NCBI GenBank assembly: GCA_045588655.1
Contig: JAZNEP010000029.1
Location: 62,001 to 126,000 of the forward strand
Origin: SVFI01 sp045588655
Lineage (GTDB): Bacteria; Bacillota; Clostridia; Lachnospirales; Lachnospiraceae
DNA length: 64,000 bases
Direction: 5' to 3'
Position numbers and translations under genes: made by a program. Shown piece by piece: positions 55,304 to 64,000 of this stretch (within the stretch, counting starts at the first letter, position 1; every line of letters begins with the position of its first letter). The notes below the pieces were generated by a model. It made no database searches, was not told the DNA's origin, and saw nothing but the letters and a program-made list of their open reading frames with translations.

Positions 55304-56788
55304 ATGCACAGAAACGGATTTGATAACGACTTATACATGAAAAAGCAAAAAGAGCACATTCTGGAGAGAATTCAGCAGGCAAACGGCAAACTCTATTTGG
55401 AATTTGGCGGCAAATTATTTGATGACTATCATGCAGCTCGTGTTCTCCCGGGATTTGATGTAAATGCGAAGATTAAGCTTCTGTACGAGTTAAAGGAGAT
55501 GGCAGAAATCATCTTTGTGATTTCCGCAGGCGATATTGAGAAGACCAAAATGCGTGCAGACCTTGGTATTACGTATGATATGGACATTCTGCGTTTGATT
55601 GATCATATCACTCGCCTTGGGATTGAGGTAAATAGTGTGGTGATTACCAAATATGCAGGACAGGCATCAGCAGATGCGTTCATGTCAAAGCTGACGATGC
55701 GCGGGGTCAAAAATTACGTGCATAAACCGATTAAAGGTTACCCGACAGAAATTGACTTTATTTGTAGCGAGGAAGGATTCGGGTCTAATCCATATATTGA
55801 AACTACCAAACCACTTGTGGTAGTAACAGCACCGGGACCGGGAAGCGGAAAGTTAGCAACCTGTCTTTCTCAGGTGTACCATGAAACCGTGCGCGGGATA
55901 GCGGCCGGTTATGCAAAATTCGAAACGTTCCCAATTTGGAATATTCCGTTGAAGCATCCGGTAAACCTTGCATATGAAGCTGCGACGGCGGACCTAAACG
56001 ATGTCAATATGATCGACCCGTTCCATTTGGAAGCCTACGGGGAGACTACTGTAAATTATAACCGAGATGTGGAAGCATTTCCGATTGTAAAGAGCACGCT
56101 TGCGCGCATCAGTAACGGTGCGTTTGATTATAAGAGTCCGACGGATATGGGTGTTAATATGGCCGGTTATGCCATTGTGGATGACGAAGTGGTCAGTGAG
56201 GCGAGTTGTCAGGAAATTATACGCCGGTTCTTTGCGGCCAAATGTGCACATCGTCAGGGAAAAGGTGAAAAAGAGGCGGTTGATAAAATCAAACTGATTA
56301 TGCGACAGCTTAATATTACACCGGATATTAGAAAAGTGGTTCAGGCGGCACTTGAAAAAGCTGAAACTTCTCAAATGCCTTCTGCAGCAATTTTGCTTCC
56401 GGATGATCGTATTGTGACCGGAAAGGCAAGTGAGCTTATGAGTGCAAGCTCATCGGTGGTGCTCAATGCAATCAAAGCACTGACAAACATTGATGATGAT
56501 TTGACACTCCTTAGCCCGATTATCTTAGAGCCGATTGCGGAGTTAAAGACTAAGATTTTAAATAGCCATAGCACACTATTAAATTTGGATGATGTGTTGA
56601 CAGCGCTTTCTATTTCAGGTGCAACCAACACTTTGACGGCAAGAGCGATGCGCGCACTCACGCAGCTTCGTGATTGTGAGTTTCATTCAACACAGATGCT
56701 TCAGGCGGGAGATGAAGATATGCTTCGACAGCTGGGACTTCGGGTAACTAGTGAGCCGGTTTATCCGAGCAAAGAGTTGTATTTTTAA
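55304..56788 (+). CDS. DUF1846 family protein
   Basis: 494 residues from the ATG at 55304 (GAAAGGA nine bases before); an in-frame ATG at 55280 is poorly placed. It shows the family hallmark order: GFDNDLYMKKQKEHI, FGGKLFDDYHAARVLPGF, VVVTAPGPGSGKLATCLSQVYH and NPVNLAYEAATADL-like KHPVNLAYEAATADL. The P-loop-like GPGSGK suggests nucleotide binding. The family is widespread in Firmicutes without an assigned reaction. Terminator downstream. Confidence 0.9.
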   Translation: MHRNGFDNDLYMKKQKEHILERIQQANGKLYLEFGGKLFDDYHAARVLPGFDVNAKIKLLYELKEMAEIIFVISAGDIEKTKMRADLGITYDMDILRLIDHITRLGIEVNSVVITKYAGQASADAFMSKLTMRGVKNYVHKPIKGYPTEIDFICSEEGFGSNPYIETTKPLVVVTAPGPGSGKLATCLSQVYHETVRGIAAGYAKFETFPIWNIPLKHPVNLAYEAATADLNDVNMIDPFHLEAYGETTVNYNRDVEAFPIVKSTLARISNGAFDYKSPTDMGVNMAGYAIVDDEVVSEASCQEIIRRFFAAKCAHRQGKGEKEAVDKIKLIMRQLNITPDIRKVVQAALEKAETSQMPSAAILLPDDRIVTGKASELMSASSSVVLNAIKALTNIDDDLTLLSPIILEPIAELKTKILNSHSTLLNLDDVLTALSISGATNTLTARAMRALTQLRDCEFHSTQMLQAGDEDMLRQLGLRVTSEPVYPSKELYF

Positions 56789-56825
56789 ATCTATGCAAAA
56801 AAGTAGTAAATAATAGAGAAAAGTG

Positions 56826-56857
56826 CAGACCACAGAGTGATTTTGTGGTCTGTTTTT
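56826..56857 (+). terminator. Terminator after the DUF1846 gene
   Basis: CAGACCACA and TGTGGTCTG pair around nine bases, followed by T5. Confidence 0.85.
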
Positions 56858-56929
56858 GTATGGGAAATATTTCGGAAAAGATTGCTTTTGTTGTGTGGAA
56901 TATATAAAATATGATTTAGGAGGTGGAGC

Positions 56930-57454
56930 ATGAACAATCGTTATGTTAATATGTTTCGATATATTTTTACGGTAGGACTGGGCATATTTATGTTAAATCG
57001 TATATGGAATGCGCTGGATGCTATACAACTAGACTGGGTCCGGATGAGCATGAATTTGGGGACCGGATTAGCATTTGGTATCAAAATCATAATTTACATG
57101 GCAATGCTGGGTTTATGTATTATGGTTTTTCAGAATCTATTGCGACTGTATATAGAAATAAGATACAAAGATGATGCGAACATAAACGAAGCTGCGAAAA
57201 AGCTGATTCAAATAACAAACAGAATCAAGATTTACCAGGGATATGTGGTTTTGATGGTTTTTCTGTTGCTGATGGGTACCTTGGCTTGTATCGCATTGTT
57301 TGCACCGGGGGTAAAAAATAGAGACAGCGGTGTGTATGGTGCGGGAATTTTTATGCTGGTTGTGGTCGTAATGGTTGCATTTTGGAATATTAAAAGTATG
57401 GTGAAGATACATAAGCAGCACAAAGAGGATAGAAATTCGGAGGATACCATATAA
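56930..57454 (+). CDS. Small integral membrane protein, unknown
   Basis: 174 residues with four predicted membrane helices (about 10-30, 48-70, 103-123, 136-155) and a His/Lys-rich tail. AGGAGGTGG before the ATG. No family recognised. It is 26 bases before the PfkB kinase gene and probably co-transcribed with it. Confidence 0.65.
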   Translation: MNNRYVNMFRYIFTVGLGIFMLNRIWNALDAIQLDWVRMSMNLGTGLAFGIKIIIYMAMLGLCIMVFQNLLRLYIEIRYKDDANINEAAKKLIQITNRIKIYQGYVVLMVFLLLMGTLACIALFAPGVKNRDSGVYGAGIFMLVVVVMVAFWNIKSMVKIHKQHKEDRNSEDTI

Positions 57455-57480
57455 GACATTCGTTCGAAAGGAGACAGGAT

Positions 57481-58599
57481 ATGCAAAAAAAAGCGGTCGT
57501 TGCAGGACATATTTGTATTGATATAACACCGGTATTTCCGGAGCAAAAGAGCGTAAAGGCAGAGTCTGTCTTCCAGCCGGGGAAACTTCTTCATATGGAT
57601 GGGGTAGATATTCATACCGGAGGTTGTGTGGCAAATACAGGACTTGCCATGAAAATTTTAGGGACGGATGTCAGCCTTATGGGAAAGATAGGAAATGACA
57701 GTTTCGGGAAAGTCATTTTGGAACTTTTAAAAAAATATGATGCAGACCAGGAGATGATTATTTCAGATACATTTGCAACCTCGTATTCTGTCGTCCTCGC
57801 ACCGCCGGGGATTGACCGTATTTTTTTGCATGATCCGGGCGCGAACGATACATTTACAAAAGAAGATTTGGATTATGAAAAAATAAGAGAAGCAGATTTG
57901 TTTCATTTTGGGTATCCGTCGATTATGAGAAGAATGTACCTAAATGATGGTAGAGAAATGGAAGAGATGTTTGCGCGCATTCAAGAGGTTGGTACGGCGA
58001 TTTCTCTGGATATGGCAGCAGTTGATGCCAATTCCGAGGCCGGAGCAGCAGATTGGGAAGGCATTTTGAGTAAGGTACTGCCTTATGTTGATTTTTTTGT
58101 ACCAAGTGTAGAAGAACTGTGTTTTATGCTGGATAAGGAGCGATATGAGGCGTGGGAGAGGCGTGCAAACGGATGCGATGTGACGGAGTGTTTAACACCC
58201 AAGGACATTGCTCCGCTGGCTGAAAAGGTGCTGACTCTGGGGGCAAAGGTTGCGATCATTAAGTGTGGTGCGCCGGGTATGTACTATAAGACCGCAGGAG
58301 AAGAAAAGCTGACAGGACTTTGTGAGCAGCTGGGACTTAGGACCTTGGAATGGGCGGAAAAAGAAGGGTTTGAAAAGAGTTTTGAACCGGAAGTTGTCAA
58401 ATGCGGAACCGGAGCTGGCGATACGAGTATTGCAGCATTTTTGACTTCCGTATTAAATGGGGAGTCACTGCAAACAGCACTTAGGATGGCGACTGCGACA
58501 GGAGCATGCTGCGTGGAGGCTATGGATGCACTCAGTGGCATAAAACCATTGGATGAAATAAAAAAGAAAATCGAAAGTGGATGGAAAAAGCTGGAGTAA
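57481..58599 (+). CDS. PfkB-family sugar or nucleoside kinase
   Basis: 372 residues. N-terminal signature HTGGCVANTGLAM and MGKIGNDSFGK; C-terminal CGTGAGDTSIAAFL with the catalytic Asp of GAGD. Phosphorylates a sugar, sugar derivative or nucleoside with ATP; substrate not readable. AAAGGAG before the ATG. Gap of 40 bases to the carboxypeptidase gene. Confidence 0.88.
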   Translation: MQKKAVVAGHICIDITPVFPEQKSVKAESVFQPGKLLHMDGVDIHTGGCVANTGLAMKILGTDVSLMGKIGNDSFGKVILELLKKYDADQEMIISDTFATSYSVVLAPPGIDRIFLHDPGANDTFTKEDLDYEKIREADLFHFGYPSIMRRMYLNDGREMEEMFARIQEVGTAISLDMAAVDANSEAGAADWEGILSKVLPYVDFFVPSVEELCFMLDKERYEAWERRANGCDVTECLTPKDIAPLAEKVLTLGAKVAIIKCGAPGMYYKTAGEEKLTGLCEQLGLRTLEWAEKEGFEKSFEPEVVKCGTGAGDTSIAAFLTSVLNGESLQTALRMATATGACCVEAMDALSGIKPLDEIKKKIESGWKKLE

Positions 58600-58639
58600 G
58601 CAATCGAAATAGAATAAAGTATGAGATAAGGAAACAGGA

Positions 58640-59911
58640 ATGGAAGATTTCAGACTAGATGAGTTAGAAGAACTGGAAATAGAAGAATATGAGGAGCAGA
58701 GAAGACGAGAACGTATGCGTCGGAGAGCTCAGATGCGCCGTATAAAGGAGAGGCAGCGTAAGATACGTCATATCATCAAAATAGCAATTCCTTGCGTGGC
58801 AGTTTTAGTTTTACTGTTGATTGGTAAGCATATGCTAACGACTAGTGAGCCAAAGCAAATTCCGGATAAAGAAAGGAAAATATATCAGCCGGGACAAGGG
58901 GATATAGAAGCACAAAAGCAGGAGGTTCTTTCCGGGGATGTACAGAATACGACACTCACATCCGATGGTGCGCTCGCATTACAGGCGTCAGAGTCCCCAG
59001 ACGCAGATATGTCTTTGCAGGAGGGGCAGCAGTCGCAGGAGAGTCAAAATCCTCAGACCATGCAGGGGGCTTATGTAGCAACAGCTACAGAAAGTACGGC
59101 GTCGATTGAAGGCGAAGTGGTGAGCTCTTATGCAATTTTAGTAGATACAAAGACAGGAAATATTGTTGCGCAAAGGAGTCCTAAGACGAAAATTAATCCG
59201 GCTTCGATGACAAAGGTACTTACCGTTCTTGTAGCAGCAGAGCATGTGACAAATTTGGAGGACAAATTTACAATCACCCAGGAGATTACAGATTACAGTT
59301 TTAAAAATGATTGTAGTAATGTGGGATTTGAAGTGGGCGAAGAAGTCACAATAGAAGATTTATTTTATGGTACGATACTTCCTTCTGGCGCAGATGCAGC
59401 CGTTGGATTGGCGGAATATGTAGCAGGATCACAGGAAGCGTTTGTGGAATTGATGAATAAAAAACTGGAAGAGCTTGGACTTTCTTCAACGGCTCATTTT
59501 ACCAATTGCGTCGGACTTTATGATGAACAGCATTATTGTAGCGTTTATGATATGGCTATGATTTTGCAGGCGGCCTTGGATAATGAATTATGTCGCAAAG
59601 TGCTGTCAGCTCATACGTATAATACATCCGCCACAGAGCAGCATCCGGAGGGACTTCTCATTTCCAATTGGTTTTTACGCCGTATTGAGGATAAGGACGC
59701 AGGCGGATTTGTACTCGCCGGAAAGACGGGATATGTCGTGGAGTCGGGAAGTTGTGCAGCGAGTTGTGCGCTGGATGGAGAGGAAAATGAATACATCTGT
59801 GTGACAGCAAACTCAACCAGTAGCTGGCGTTGCATTTATGATCACGTAGATATTTACAAAACCTTTTTACCGCAAGGTGAAGAGGATGCAGTTTCACCAC
59901 AAAGTGAATAG
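58640..59911 (+). CDS. D-alanyl-D-alanine carboxypeptidase (S11 family)
   Basis: 423 residues. An Arg-rich cytoplasmic N-terminus (15-45), one membrane helix (about 48-67), a Gln/Ser-rich linker, then the S11 domain with S189xxK192 (ASMTK), S249-G-A in place of SxN, and K362-T-G. It trims the terminal D-Ala of peptidoglycan stem peptides outside the membrane. The signal-anchor instead of a cleaved signal, and no amphipathic C-terminal anchor, fit Lachnospiraceae members. Confidence 0.88.
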   Translation: MEDFRLDELEELEIEEYEEQRRRERMRRRAQMRRIKERQRKIRHIIKIAIPCVAVLVLLLIGKHMLTTSEPKQIPDKERKIYQPGQGDIEAQKQEVLSGDVQNTTLTSDGALALQASESPDADMSLQEGQQSQESQNPQTMQGAYVATATESTASIEGEVVSSYAILVDTKTGNIVAQRSPKTKINPASMTKVLTVLVAAEHVTNLEDKFTITQEITDYSFKNDCSNVGFEVGEEVTIEDLFYGTILPSGADAAVGLAEYVAGSQEAFVELMNKKLEELGLSSTAHFTNCVGLYDEQHYCSVYDMAMILQAALDNELCRKVLSAHTYNTSATEQHPEGLLISNWFLRRIEDKDAGGFVLAGKTGYVVESGSCAASCALDGEENEYICVTANSTSSWRCIYDHVDIYKTFLPQGEEDAVSPQSE

Positions 59912-59915
59912 CATC

Positions 59916-59944
59916 TTGACAAAAGACAAAAGCTTCTCTACAAT
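59916..59944 (+). promoter_or_regulatory. Promoter of the proS T-box leader
   Basis: TTGACA at 59916-59921, 17-base spacer, TACAAT at 59939-59944, just ahead of the leader. Confidence 0.8.
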
Positions 59945-59954
59945 CAGTAAGGAA

Positions 59955-60181
59955 TTAAGTATAGGAATATAGGCAATGAAGAGGATTAGTACATTGTGAA
60001 ACCGTCAAAGAGAGAGGGTCATTGGTGAGAGATTCTTACGGGGAAGCAGCGGAACCTGCCTTGGAGCTCTGTATGAAAATACAGCGTAACGCCGGCGTTA
60101 ACGGTTTTGAGCAGAGTGTATAGACACTAATTAGGGTGGTACCGCCGAGATTTCGGTCCCTTTTGGTATCATCCTTTTTTT
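59955..60181 (+). promoter_or_regulatory. T-box leader controlling proS
   Basis: The leader contains an AGTA S-turn element at about 59988, GAGAGAGGG-N5-GGTGAGAG of Stem I, a probable specifier codon CCU (Pro) at 60059-60061 in the run before TGGAG, the hairpin AACGCC-GGCGTT, and the T-box AGGGTGGTACCGC at 60133-60145. AGGGTGGTACC pairs with GGTATCATCCT (60165-60175) to make the terminator stem, followed by seven T. Uncharged tRNA-Pro would bind and stop termination, raising ProRS when proline is short. Confidence 0.92.
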
Positions 60182-60247
60182 GTGCAAAATACTATGAAAT
60201 ATTTCCATAATAAAATATAGAATCATTAAGAAAAGAGGAGAAACAAA

Positions 60248-61693
60248 ATGGCAGAAAAAAAATTAGTGGAAGCGATTACCGCGATGGATGTGGATTTTGC
60301 CCAGTGGTATACAGACGTGGTAAAAAAAGCAGAACTTATTGACTACACAAGCGTAAAGGGCTGTATGGTATTTAAGCCGGCCGGATACGCTATTTGGGAG
60401 CTGATCCAGAAACAGCTGGATGCAATGTTCAAAGAAACAGGAGTGGAAAATGTATATCTTCCGATGTTTATTCCGGAAAGTCTTCTTCAGAAAGAAAAAG
60501 ATCACGTGGAAGGATTTGCGCCGGAAGTAGCATGGGTAACACATGGAGGACTTGCTCCACTTCAGGAGAGAATGTGTGTTAGACCGACTTCTGAAACCTT
60601 ATTCTGTGATTTTTATAAAAATGAGATTCAGTCCTATCGTGATCTTCCGAAAGTATACAATCAGTGGTGTTCGGTTGTGCGTTGGGAAAAAGAGACTAGA
60701 CCGTTCCTTCGCAGCCGTGAGTTCTTATGGCAGGAGGGTCATACGGCTCACGCAACGGCAGAGGATGCAGAAGAAAGAACCGTACAGATGTTAAATGTCT
60801 ATGCAGATTTTTGTGAAAACGTACTGGCGATTCCGGTTGTAAAAGGACGTAAAACAGAAAAAGAAAAATTTGCAGGTGCAGAGGCAACTTATACTATTGA
60901 AGCATTGATGCATGATGGAAAAGCACTTCAGTCCGGAACAAGCCACAATTTTGGTGATGGATTTGCAAAGGCGTTTGGTATCCAGTATACAGACAAGAAT
61001 AATAAACTTCAGTATGTACATCAGACTTCTTGGGGAATGACCACTCGTTTGATCGGAGCCATTATCATGGTACACGGAGATGACAATGGATTGGTACTTC
61101 CGCCAAAGGTAGCGCCGACACAGGTTATGATTGTTCCAATCCGCCAGCAGGCAGAAGGTGTGCTTGATAAAGCGTTCGAACTTAAGGAGCGTTTGTCAAA
61201 AGCAACGACAGAAGGTATCCGCGTAAAGGTGGATGATACGGATAAGAGTCCGGGATGGAAATTCTCTGAATGTGAAATGAGAGGTATTCCGGTTCGTGTG
61301 GAAATCGGACCAAAAGATATCGAAGCAAATAAATGTATACTTGTCCGTCGTGATACAAGAGAAAAAATTGAGTGTAGCTTAGATGAGATTGAGACAAAGG
61401 TGGCCGAGCTTCTTAACAGGATACAGGTAGAAATGCTTGAGAATGCAAGAGCGCACAGAGAAGAGCATACCTATGTAGCCCGCAACATGGAAGAGTTTGA
61501 AAAACTGTTTACAGAAAAATCCGGATTTGTAAAGGCGATGTGGTGTGAAGATCAGGCGTGTGAAGACCTCATCAAAGAGAAACTCAGCGTAACAAGTCGC
61601 TGTATGCCATGGGAGCAGGAGCATATCACAGATACATGCGTTTGCTGTGGCAAACCGGCCAAAAAGATGGTTTACTGGGGAAGAGCGTATTAA
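60248..61693 (+). CDS. proS: Proline--tRNA ligase, archaeal/eukaryote-like (ProS type 3)
   Basis: 481 residues with a AGAGGAG site. Class II motif 1 around FKPAGYAIWELIQ, motif 2 in VRWEKETRPFLRSREFLWQEGHTAHAT, motif 3 in GDDNGLVLPPKVAP. Then the anticodon-binding domain and a C-terminal zinc-type domain with CEDQACED and CVCCGK. It has no editing INS domain, as expected for the short type. It charges tRNA-Pro in the cytoplasm and is controlled by the T-box ahead. Confidence 0.96.
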   Translation: MAEKKLVEAITAMDVDFAQWYTDVVKKAELIDYTSVKGCMVFKPAGYAIWELIQKQLDAMFKETGVENVYLPMFIPESLLQKEKDHVEGFAPEVAWVTHGGLAPLQERMCVRPTSETLFCDFYKNEIQSYRDLPKVYNQWCSVVRWEKETRPFLRSREFLWQEGHTAHATAEDAEERTVQMLNVYADFCENVLAIPVVKGRKTEKEKFAGAEATYTIEALMHDGKALQSGTSHNFGDGFAKAFGIQYTDKNNKLQYVHQTSWGMTTRLIGAIIMVHGDDNGLVLPPKVAPTQVMIVPIRQQAEGVLDKAFELKERLSKATTEGIRVKVDDTDKSPGWKFSECEMRGIPVRVEIGPKDIEANKCILVRRDTREKIECSLDEIETKVAELLNRIQVEMLENARAHREEHTYVARNMEEFEKLFTEKSGFVKAMWCEDQACEDLIKEKLSVTSRCMPWEQEHITDTCVCCGKPAKKMVYWGRAY

Positions 61694-61745
61694 GAGATAC
61701 CAAAAAAGATAAAAAAATAGATTAAGAAAAGAACAAAGTTTTCTG

Positions 61746-61774
61746 CCCACGTCTGTTGCAGACGTGGGTTTTTT
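61746..61774 (+). terminator. Terminator after proS
   Basis: CCCACGTCTG and CAGACGTGGG pair perfectly around TTG, then T6. Confidence 0.9.
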
Positions 61775-61829
61775 CGTATAAAATAGCAAATATATACAGA
61801 CAATGTAAGTAGAAGGAAGGTATATGATT

Positions 61830-63026
61830 ATGAATATTTTAGTAATTAACTGCGGAAGTTCTTCGTTGAAGTATCAGTTGATTGATAGTGAAAATGAAAC
61901 GGTACTTGCAAAAGGACTCTGTGAAAGAATCGGAATTGCAGGAAGCGCAATCATTCATCAGGTTGGAGAAGGTGATAAGATTAAAACAGAGATTGATATG
62001 GAAGATCATACCAAGGCAGTTACGGCTGTGATTGATAAATTAACAGACCCAAAAGAGGGTGTCATAAGTTCGCTTGATGAAATTGGAGCAGTCGGTCATC
62101 GAATCGTACATGGCGGAGAAAATTTTGCTAGTAGTGTAATTATCACAGATGAGGTAGTGGAAGCAATTGAAAAGTGCAACGACCTTGCACCACTTCACAA
62201 CCCGGCAAATCTGATTGGAATCAATTCCTGCAAAGAGATTATGCCAAATGTACCTATGGTAGCTGTTTTCGATACAGCATTCCATCAGACCATGCCAAGG
62301 AAAGCATATTTATATGGGCTTCCATATGAGTATTATGAGAATCATAAAGTAAGACGCTACGGCTTTCATGGGACAAGCCATGACTTTGTAAGCAATCGTG
62401 TGGCAGAATTAATGGGCAAGAAAAGAGAGGATCTTAAGATTGTGGTATGTCATCTCGGAAATGGTGCGTCTGTATCCGCGGTATTACACGGACAGTGTGT
62501 CGACACATCCATGGGACTGACTCCTTTGGAAGGTCTTATTATGGGAACACGATCCGGTGACATGGATCCTGCCATTGTGAGTTTTTTGGCAGAAAAGGAA
62601 GGAAAAACGGTACAGGAAATCATTGATATTTGTAACAAAAAATCAGGTGTGCTCGGACTATCCGGCGGACTATCCAGCGATTTCCGTGATCTTGCAGCAG
62701 CAGCGGAATCAGGAAATGAGAAAGCAGCAGCAGCACTTGAAACATGGGGTTATAGAGTAGCAAAATACATTGGTGCTTATGTAGCAGCTATGAATGGTGT
62801 TGATGTTGTAGTGTTTACAGCCGGCGTCGGAGAAAACAATACAGCAGCTCGTTCTATTGTATGTGAGTATTTGGGATATCTGGGTGTAACCATTGATCCG
62901 ACCGCAAACAAAGAACGCGGAGAAGAAATTCGTATCTCGACGGAAGAGAGTAAGACACAGGTATGGGTAGTTCCAACCAACGAGGAACTTGCAATTGCCA
63001 GAGAGACTGTTCGACTGGCAAAGTAA
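61830..63026 (+). CDS. ackA: Acetate kinase
   Basis: 398 residues. The ATG at 61830 (MNILVINCGSSSLKYQL) is preferred: GGAAGG lies nine bases before it, while the ATG at 61824 is too near. Conserved sites: the Asn/Arg region VGHRIVHGG, VFDTAFHQTMP (catalytic Asp), HLGNGASVSA for phosphate, GTRSGDMDPAI and FTAGVGENN. It makes ATP from acetyl phosphate in fermentation. No pta gene is adjacent within the window. Confidence 0.97.
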   Translation: MNILVINCGSSSLKYQLIDSENETVLAKGLCERIGIAGSAIIHQVGEGDKIKTEIDMEDHTKAVTAVIDKLTDPKEGVISSLDEIGAVGHRIVHGGENFASSVIITDEVVEAIEKCNDLAPLHNPANLIGINSCKEIMPNVPMVAVFDTAFHQTMPRKAYLYGLPYEYYENHKVRRYGFHGTSHDFVSNRVAELMGKKREDLKIVVCHLGNGASVSAVLHGQCVDTSMGLTPLEGLIMGTRSGDMDPAIVSFLAEKEGKTVQEIIDICNKKSGVLGLSGGLSSDFRDLAAAAESGNEKAAAALETWGYRVAKYIGAYVAAMNGVDVVVFTAGVGENNTAARSIVCEYLGYLGVTIDPTANKERGEEIRISTEESKTQVWVVPTNEELAIARETVRLAK

Positions 63027-63101
63027 TTGAACCAAAGTAGAATGATAACCGACATAAATTTAACTGGAACACAATAGCAATTAGATAAGAATTCCGGAAA
63101 C

Positions 63102-63175
63102 TCAAAGAAACCTCAAGAAAGTCAAAGAAACTTCAAGAAACTCAAAGAAACCTCAAAAGCTTCAAAAACTCAAAG
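63102..63175 (+). repeat. 20-bp tandem repeat downstream of ackA
   Basis: Three near-identical 20-base units of the type TCAAAGAAACCTCAAGAAAG (starting 63102, 63122, 63142) and a degenerate partial fourth. They are purine-rich on this strand, noncoding, and lie between the ackA stop and its terminator. Confidence 0.85.
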
Positions 63176-63210
63176 GTGTCCCCAAACTATGATGAAGGGG
63201 CACCTTTTTT
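63173..63210 (+). terminator. Terminator after ackA
   Basis: AAGGTGTCCCC pairs with GGGGCACCTT (one bulged T) and is followed by T6. It is the likely end of the ackA transcript. Confidence 0.8.
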
Positions 63211-63214
63211 GCAC

Positions 63215-63620
63215 GCCTTTTATATTTTTTTATTTTGTGCGCTTTTCATGTTATTTTCATTTGCGTGCTTTTTAGATGATTTCTTCAAATGTTCTGTGTA
63301 TATTATGGGTGTAACCACCGATATTTTGGGTTTCATTATGTTCGGAGGATAAAATCAATAAAAACTAAAAAGGGTGGCATCCGAAATGCTTTATTGGAAA
63401 TATACGGAGGAAATATTTCTGTTATTTGTAGCGAGTTTGTAGAAAGAGAGAATAAATAGCACTTAGATTTGTTTGTTAGAACATCTAATTTAGTAAGACT
63501 AATAGATTCGGAGGTTAATAAGTGAACTGAAAAGAGAATGCAGTCATCCGATTTTACATTCAATAAAATCTCGGAGGTTGCATGCTAAGAAACTAATATG
63601 GCGTGACTTCTCTTTCCTAT
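63215..63620. other. Gene-free stretch with repeated CGGAGG motifs
   Basis: No convincing reading frame on either strand. CGGAGG occurs four times on the plus strand (63343, 63405, 63509, 63572), each like a ribosome binding site but without a lasting frame after it. GCACGC (63211) and GCGTGC (63263) could form a weak long hairpin. It may be decayed coding DNA or a region of short upstream frames. Confidence 0.35.
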
Positions 63621-63623
63621 GGG

Positions 63624-63653
63624 TTGCAAAAAATCAAAAAAAAAGGCTATAAT
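63624..63653 (+). promoter_or_regulatory. Promoter of the acyltransferase gene
   Basis: TTGCAA at 63624-63629, 18-base spacer with an A9 tract, TATAAT at 63648-63653, 35 bases before the ATG. Confidence 0.65.
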
Positions 63654-63688
63654 AAGCAAGGCCGAAAGATAAAAAATGGGGAGGGAAT

Positions 63689-64000
63689 ATGCACAAAGCA
63701 AGGACACACAGCCGGATAGGGAAAATAAATCAGAATAGAAATCACGATAGAAATCTAGATAGAAATCAGACATTTCAAATATTGACAGTAATCGGAATCA
63801 TTAGTGTTTTGATAGGACATATTGATCAAGATACATTCCCACTACTGAACAATTGGTTTCCGCCATATTCTTATCATATGGCTCTTTTTGCATTTGTTTC
63901 CGGATATTTTTATAAAGATCAAAATCATGCAGAATGGAAAAGAGTGAAAGAATACGGAAAAAAGAAAATAGTCAGATTGTTGCTTCCGGCTTATTTATGG
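63689..64000 (+). CDS. Acyltransferase 3 family membrane protein, N-terminal part (cut by window edge)
   Basis: 104 residues visible from the ATG at 63689 behind GGGGAGGG. After a basic Asn/Arg-rich start (repeated DRNLDRNQ-like units) comes a membrane helix (LTVIGIISVLIGHID), then HMALFAFVSGYFYK and KKIVRLLLPAYLW, the pattern of the OafA/YrhL acyltransferase 3 family in which the His of the first helix is functional. It would acylate a cell-wall or exopolysaccharide sugar. The rest is outside the window. Confidence 0.75.
   Translation, partial: MHKARTHSRIGKINQNRNHDRNLDRNQTFQILTVIGIISVLIGHIDQDTFPLLNNWFPPYSYHMALFAFVSGYFYKDQNHAEWKRVKEYGKKKIVRLLLPAYLW

Noticed and set aside
63102..63175. CRISPR array near ackA
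   Set aside because: Units are contiguous with no unique spacers.

Overview
The window looks like a chromosomal segment of a spore-forming, plant-fibre-degrading gut Firmicute, most likely a Lachnospiraceae (Clostridia). This rests on low-to-moderate GC, strong GGAGG-type ribosome binding sites, a T-box leader before proS, a free-standing Spo0A DNA-binding domain, Clostridia-type families (DUF1846, DUF4003, CD3324, AlaX-L, FloA/NfeD), a xylanase/xylosidase pair and an acetate kinase. No rRNA, tRNA or CRISPR array was seen.

Region 1 (1-4.4 kb) is core: the start of mutS2 on the minus strand, a membrane-anchored HtrA-like protein whose catalytic residues appear lost, the exoribonuclease YhaM, and a TrmA/RlmCD-type rRNA methyltransferase with a C-terminal extension. 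Region 2 (4.4-15.5 kb) is an AT-rich accessory island. It holds a broken small gene, a complete type III restriction-modification system, an oriT-like and iteron-like block with MobC but no relaxase, a tightly coupled four-gene cassette (Phd/YefM-like regulator, radical SAM enzyme, HD-domain protein, DUF2284 metal-binding protein), and a large serine recombinase. The cassette is the best candidate for an undescribed system.

Region 3 (15.5-25 kb) is a variable stretch. A large Big_2/beta-helix surface protein is followed by gene remnants: an HD gene without its N-terminus, a cut ORF6N gene, and a NUDIX gene whose 3' end is a copied scrap of the nearby recombinase. Several small regulators and acetyltransferase or nucleotidyltransferase-like genes are mixed in. 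Region 4 (25-34 kb) contains regulators, then a compact run of papain-like lipoprotein protease, histidine kinase, NfeD, flotillin FloA and LytTR response regulator, then a 36-residue ORF with its own promoter and terminator, a methyltransferase, and a deaminase-GNAT fusion.

Region 5 (34-47 kb) holds a series of small metabolic and house-cleaning enzymes in one direction (HD hydrolase, phosphodiesterase, AlaX-L, DUF4003, DUF89 phosphatase, SGNH esterase, beta-lactamase-like hydrolase), then a HTH-methyltransferase fusion followed by a two-half ABC exporter. Region 6 (47-64 kb) has a Spo0A-C paralogue divergent from an S24-like repressor with a palindromic operator, a cell-anchored GH10 xylanase followed by an intracellular GH39-GH43 fusion (outside cleavage of xylan, inside hydrolysis of xylo-oligosaccharides), then DUF1846, a PfkB kinase, a D,D-carboxypeptidase, T-box-controlled proS, ackA, and the start of an acyltransferase at the right edge.
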